This document shows positions 60,996 to 64,000 of a stretch of 64,000 bases of DNA, one piece after another (position 1 is the stretch's first letter; the number at the start of each line of letters is the position of its first letter). Under the pieces are notes generated by a model. The model saw nothing but the letters and a program-made list of their open reading frames with translations. It had not been told where the DNA came from and did not search any database. The stretch is from Flavobacterium limnophilum (GTDB taxonomy: Bacteria > Bacteroidota > Bacteroidia > Flavobacteriales > Flavobacteriaceae): positions 3,286,001-3,350,000 of the forward strand of contig NZ_CP114289.2 in assembly GCF_027111315.2 (NCBI RefSeq). The letters are read 5' to 3'. Made by a program: the position numbers and the translations under genes.

Positions 60996-62384
60996 ATGAG
61001 GGTTTGGATTCTAATTACAAAAACGGGTTGTTTCCTTTTTTTGTCTTTACTTTCCCTTTCTTCATGGGCTGCTTCGGGCAAATGGACGAGCATAACCACG
61101 GAAACCGAAATTAATTACACCATAACCGAGGCCACTACCCCGCTTTTGGATTATTCCGGCAAACATGTTACAGTCGTATATTTAGAGAATTTAGCGTTTA
61201 AAAAATTAGGACAAAACTCAATTGCCGCCGATGTTGCTTGGTTGCTTTCGCAAGGCTATAGAGTGATTGAACTTAATTATGACAAGAATTCCAAAACCAT
61301 TTCCCCAAACATCAACGAAGACATTATTGCCATTAATGATGCCATTGCCGCTGGATTATTCTGTGGATTAAGTGATTGTTCCATGAACCAATCGTATGTG
61401 TTGTTTGAAGGGTATCGTATTGCTCGCAATGTACCTTATTTTAAAGACAACCCCAGTGTTTACAACACTCCTGCCGAATACACCACAGGAGATATGCTCC
61501 ACATGGACATCATTTATCCAGCCAATACAAAGAAAAAAGTTCCCTTAATTTTATCCTTTTCTTATAGTAACAGCCATGCTACTTACGACAGCAAAAAAGG
61601 AATACTTACCGATGCCAACAAAGACCAACGCTTGTATTTGCCTTACAGTTTAGCAGGTTTCAATGATTCGGTTTTAGAAGGTGCTCCCGCCAACGGAATG
61701 GCATGGGCAATTGCCGACCATCCCAAATATTGCCCTTGGGGAAAAGGCAAACCAGTAAACGGTGCCAACGACGCCTATAAATCCTACGAAGCAAATCCCG
61801 ATACTGCCCAGAAAGTAAAATCGGCCATTCGTACACTACGTGCCATGGGATCCCAATTGGGACTTTCAGGTAAAATAGGGCTCTTCGGATTTTCACGTGG
61901 TTCCACTGCGGGTTCGATGGCTATTGGCGACAAAGTCGTTCCCGAAATAGAAAATGCAGGTTTCAATCTCGGCTTTCCAGACGATGTACAAGCGGCTGCT
62001 TTGGGACCCGGCGTTTTTGATTATACCCAAATCTATAATACTTTAAATGACGGCGATTCGAATCTAGAAATGCTTTGTCCAAAGGTTTGGGGTCCATTGG
62101 AAAACAATCATGATTTGTGGCAAACTATGGGTTCGTCCTATTTGGTGGCCACTTCGGCAACTGCACCGGTACTCTTTTTTTACAACACCGATGATGATTT
62201 GTACTACCAAGACCAGATTAAGCATCTTAAAACCAAACTCGATTCATTGCAAGTCCCAACTGACACGCTTATCAATTATGGAACAGGCCATTCGATTCCA
62301 CAAACCAGTGCTTCGCTTACCAAACTTTATACTTTTTTCAAACAGTATTTGAATCCGCCAAAAGTGGATAAACGAAAAAATTAA
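60996..62384 (+). CDS. Secreted alpha/beta hydrolase of unknown substrate
   Basis: 462 aa from the ATG at 60996, which gives a normal signal peptide (ITKTGCFLFLSLLSLSSWAA); an in-frame ATG at 60933 would add 21 hydrophobic residues. Residues about 60-180 (VTVVYLENLAFKKLG, GYRVIELNYDKN) look like a first alpha/beta half. The main hydrolase follows, with nucleophile Ser in GLFGFSRGSTAGS, a likely acid Asp in FYNTDDDLYYQDQ and His in YGTGHSIPQ. The triad suggests an esterase. I cannot name a family. It follows a strong terminator, so it needs its own promoter. Confidence 0.65.
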   Translation: MRVWILITKTGCFLFLSLLSLSSWAASGKWTSITTETEINYTITEATTPLLDYSGKHVTVVYLENLAFKKLGQNSIAADVAWLLSQGYRVIELNYDKNSKTISPNINEDIIAINDAIAAGLFCGLSDCSMNQSYVLFEGYRIARNVPYFKDNPSVYNTPAEYTTGDMLHMDIIYPANTKKKVPLILSFSYSNSHATYDSKKGILTDANKDQRLYLPYSLAGFNDSVLEGAPANGMAWAIADHPKYCPWGKGKPVNGANDAYKSYEANPDTAQKVKSAIRTLRAMGSQLGLSGKIGLFGFSRGSTAGSMAIGDKVVPEIENAGFNLGFPDDVQAAALGPGVFDYTQIYNTLNDGDSNLEMLCPKVWGPLENNHDLWQTMGSSYLVATSATAPVLFFYNTDDDLYYQDQIKHLKTKLDSLQVPTDTLINYGTGHSIPQTSASLTKLYTFFKQYLNPPKVDKRKN

Positions 62385-62400
62385 TTACAGAACTTTCCAA

Positions 62401-63276
62401 TTAACTGCTTAACATCATCTTTCTGTATTGGGAAGGAACATAGCCCGTATTCTTTTTAAACGTTTTATTAAAATGGGAAATGGTCTCAAAACCACATTGG
62501 CTGCTTAACTGTGAAATACTGATGTCTTCCATCAGCAATAATTTGCAGGCATAGCCAATCCGCATATCCAACATATAGTTTTTAAAGGATTTGTCGGTTT
62601 TACTTTTAAAATAACGGCAAAAAGCAGAGGCATTCATCGCGGCAAAAGAAGCAATTTCTTCAAGACTGACATTACGTGTATAGTTTTTATTCAAATAGGA
62701 AATTACTTTGTCGATTCTTGCCGTGTCATATATGGTTTCGTTGACAAAATCAGTGGTAGAAATAGTTTGTCTATTCTCTGTTTCCGACATTTCCTTGAGA
62801 ATTTCCAAAAACAGCATCATTTGATTCAAACCGTTTTCCAATGGGATTTTTTCAATTAAATCCTGCAATTTTGGAAAGTTGGCTGCGGCAAAATAAATTC
62901 CCCTTTGCGATTCCTGAAACAGATGCTTTATTTTGATAAAATGCGAATAATGATTGATGGCATAATACATGAATTCTTTTTCAAACTGGATTATGGTGCC
63001 TTTTACCCTTAAATCGGCATTGCCCAAATGATAAGCCTCATCGCTTTTCATAAAATGGGGCAAATTAGAACCAATGAGCAATATGTCACCCGCTTGAAAT
63101 TTGGTGATGCTGTTTCCCAAAAACCGGGTTCCCGTCCCTTCCTTGATATAAATAATCTCATATTCCGAATGAAAATGCAAGGGATAGGAGAAATGCTCAT
63201 AGTCAAAAAACCTTGCTTTCAGTGGAGAAGACTTCGAAATAGGAAGTCGTTCGTTCATAATCGTTCTCATTGTCAA
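62401..63276 (-). CDS. AraC-family transcriptional regulator with cupin-type sensor
   Basis: 291 aa. The N-terminal about 150 residues are a cupin-like ligand domain (FSYPLHFHSEYEIIYIKEG, GDILLIGSNLPHFM). The C-terminal about 100 residues hold the two AraC helix-turn-helix units (VSLEEIASFAAMNASAFCRYF, ISISQLSSQCGFETISHFNK) ending KKNTGYVPSQYRK. It is convergent with the hydrolase and divergent from the SDR at 63383 across 106 bp, so the SDR operon is its likeliest target. An in-frame ATG 18 bp further in is an alternative start. Confidence 0.88.
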   Translation of the reverse strand: MTMRTIMNERLPISKSSPLKARFFDYEHFSYPLHFHSEYEIIYIKEGTGTRFLGNSITKFQAGDILLIGSNLPHFMKSDEAYHLGNADLRVKGTIIQFEKEFMYYAINHYSHFIKIKHLFQESQRGIYFAAANFPKLQDLIEKIPLENGLNQMMLFLEILKEMSETENRQTISTTDFVNETIYDTARIDKVISYLNKNYTRNVSLEEIASFAAMNASAFCRYFKSKTDKSFKNYMLDMRIGYACKLLLMEDISISQLSSQCGFETISHFNKTFKKNTGYVPSQYRKMMLSS

Positions 63277-63382
63277 TAGTCTTTAATTTGCAAAAATAGA
63301 ATCAGTATATGCAAATTTAGGAAATAAAATTAGTTTTGCTTCTATTTAAATTTGTAGTTAGAAATCTAAAAATAAACAAGAT

Positions 63383-64000
63383 ATGAATGAAGCATTTAGT
63401 ATTGAAGGAAAAACAGCCATAATAACCGGAGCTGGTGGAGTTTTGGGCGGAAGTATAGCTAAAAGTTTTTTACAAGCTGGAGCCAAAGTGGTAGCCATCG
63501 ATATTCACGAAGAAAACCTTAACAAAAGAGTCGCCGAACTTTCTGTTTTCGGAAGTGATATTATTGGAGTTGTGGGCAATGTCCTTGATATGGAAAGTCT
63601 GGAAAATGTAGCCAAAGAAGTATTGGCAAAATGGGGTCGAATTGACATTTTGTTGAATATTGCAGGCGGAAATCTTCCGGGAGCAACACTTATGCCGGAT
63701 CAAGAATTTTTCGACATGAAAATTAGCGATTGGGACAAAGTGACCAACTTGAACTTGAACGGAACCGTATTCCCTAGTATGGTTTTTGGACGCGTAATGT
63801 CGAAACAAAAAAGTGGAAGCATCATCAATATGTCATCTATGGCGGCTTATTCAGCGATAACTCGCGTTCCGGGTTATTCGGTTGCCAAAACGGGAATCAG
63901 CAATTTCACCCAATGGTTGGCTACTGAAATGGCATTGAAATATGGCGACGGAATTCGTGTAAATGCATTGGCACCGGGATTTTTTATTGGCGACCAAAAC
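63383..64000 (+). CDS. SDR oxidoreductase, D-mannonate oxidoreductase-like (3' truncated by window)
   Basis: The first 206 codons are present and the frame runs off the window. It is a short-chain dehydrogenase with the cofactor motif TGAGGVLGGSIA, NIAGG in place of NNAG, and the catalytic Ser-Tyr-Lys set in NMSSMAAYS and GYSVAKTG. The insertion LPGATLMPDQEFFDMKISDW and the end APGFFIGDQN resemble the SDR that reduces fructuronate to mannonate in Bacteroidota uronate operons (from memory). That would link it to glucuronate released by the GH115 enzyme. The ATG at 63383 follows an A-rich leader; TAAATTTG at 63347-63354 could be its -7 element. Confidence 0.75.
   Translation, partial: MNEAFSIEGKTAIITGAGGVLGGSIAKSFLQAGAKVVAIDIHEENLNKRVAELSVFGSDIIGVVGNVLDMESLENVAKEVLAKWGRIDILLNIAGGNLPGATLMPDQEFFDMKISDWDKVTNLNLNGTVFPSMVFGRVMSKQKSGSIINMSSMAAYSAITRVPGYSVAKTGISNFTQWLATEMALKYGDGIRVNALAPGFFIGDQN

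Overview
The window comes from a low-GC, AT-rich member of the Bacteroidota, most likely Flavobacterium or a close relative. Supporting signs are SusC/SusD-type outer-membrane genes, signal peptides ending in AQ, lipoproteins with acidic residues after the cysteine, promoters of the TTG/TAnnTTTG type and no Shine-Dalgarno sites. It is a dense carbohydrate-use region for plant cell-wall pentosans (glucuronoarabinoxylan and arabinan).

Region 1 (1-28925, all + strand) is a long, tightly packed run of secreted enzymes: the end of a GH31, seven GH43 (three with CBM6), GH3, GH8, GH97, GH127, GH115 and GH35-like genes, three CE1-type esterases in tandem, an acetyl-xylan-esterase-like hydrolase and a type-B carboxylesterase. 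Together they would strip arabinose, (methyl)glucuronic acid, galactose and ester groups from xylan and cut the xylo-oligosaccharides to xylose. No SusC/SusD pair and no clear endo-xylanase is inside the window for this cluster.

Region 2 (29184-37698, mostly - strand) holds an SSS-family sodium/sugar symporter and a galK-galT-GH2 beta-galactosidase operon, divergent from a GntR/LacI-hybrid regulator. Region 3 (37697-39060) is a disrupted stretch bounded by a 71/72-bp direct repeat of the regulator's 3' end. It holds a 59-aa antitoxin-like fragment, a small secreted protein and an orphan C-terminal fragment, and looks like an integration scar.

Region 4 (39392-60894) is an arabinan/L-arabinose system: transketolase, an AraR-type Nudix regulator, a SusC/SusD pair, GH51, three secreted GH43 (two endo-arabinanase-like), a GPH-type transporter, a signal-less GH43, then araB-araD-araA and a lipoprotein mutarotase. 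Long polymer would be cut at the surface, imported by SusCD, trimmed in the periplasm, moved inward by the GPH and/or SSS carriers, and converted by AraA-AraB-AraD plus transketolase into the pentose phosphate pathway. Six copies of one 19-bp palindrome (AARTGT-N7-ACAYTT) sit before the SSS symporter, transketolase, araR/susC (three copies) and araB. I read them as AraR operators tying the scattered units into one regulon.

Region 5 (60996-64000) has a secreted alpha/beta hydrolase of unknown substrate, an AraC-family regulator and, divergent from it and cut by the window end, an SDR resembling D-mannonate oxidoreductase of uronate catabolism. That would fit with the GH115 alpha-glucuronidase. 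No rRNA, tRNA, CRISPR array or intact insertion sequence was seen.
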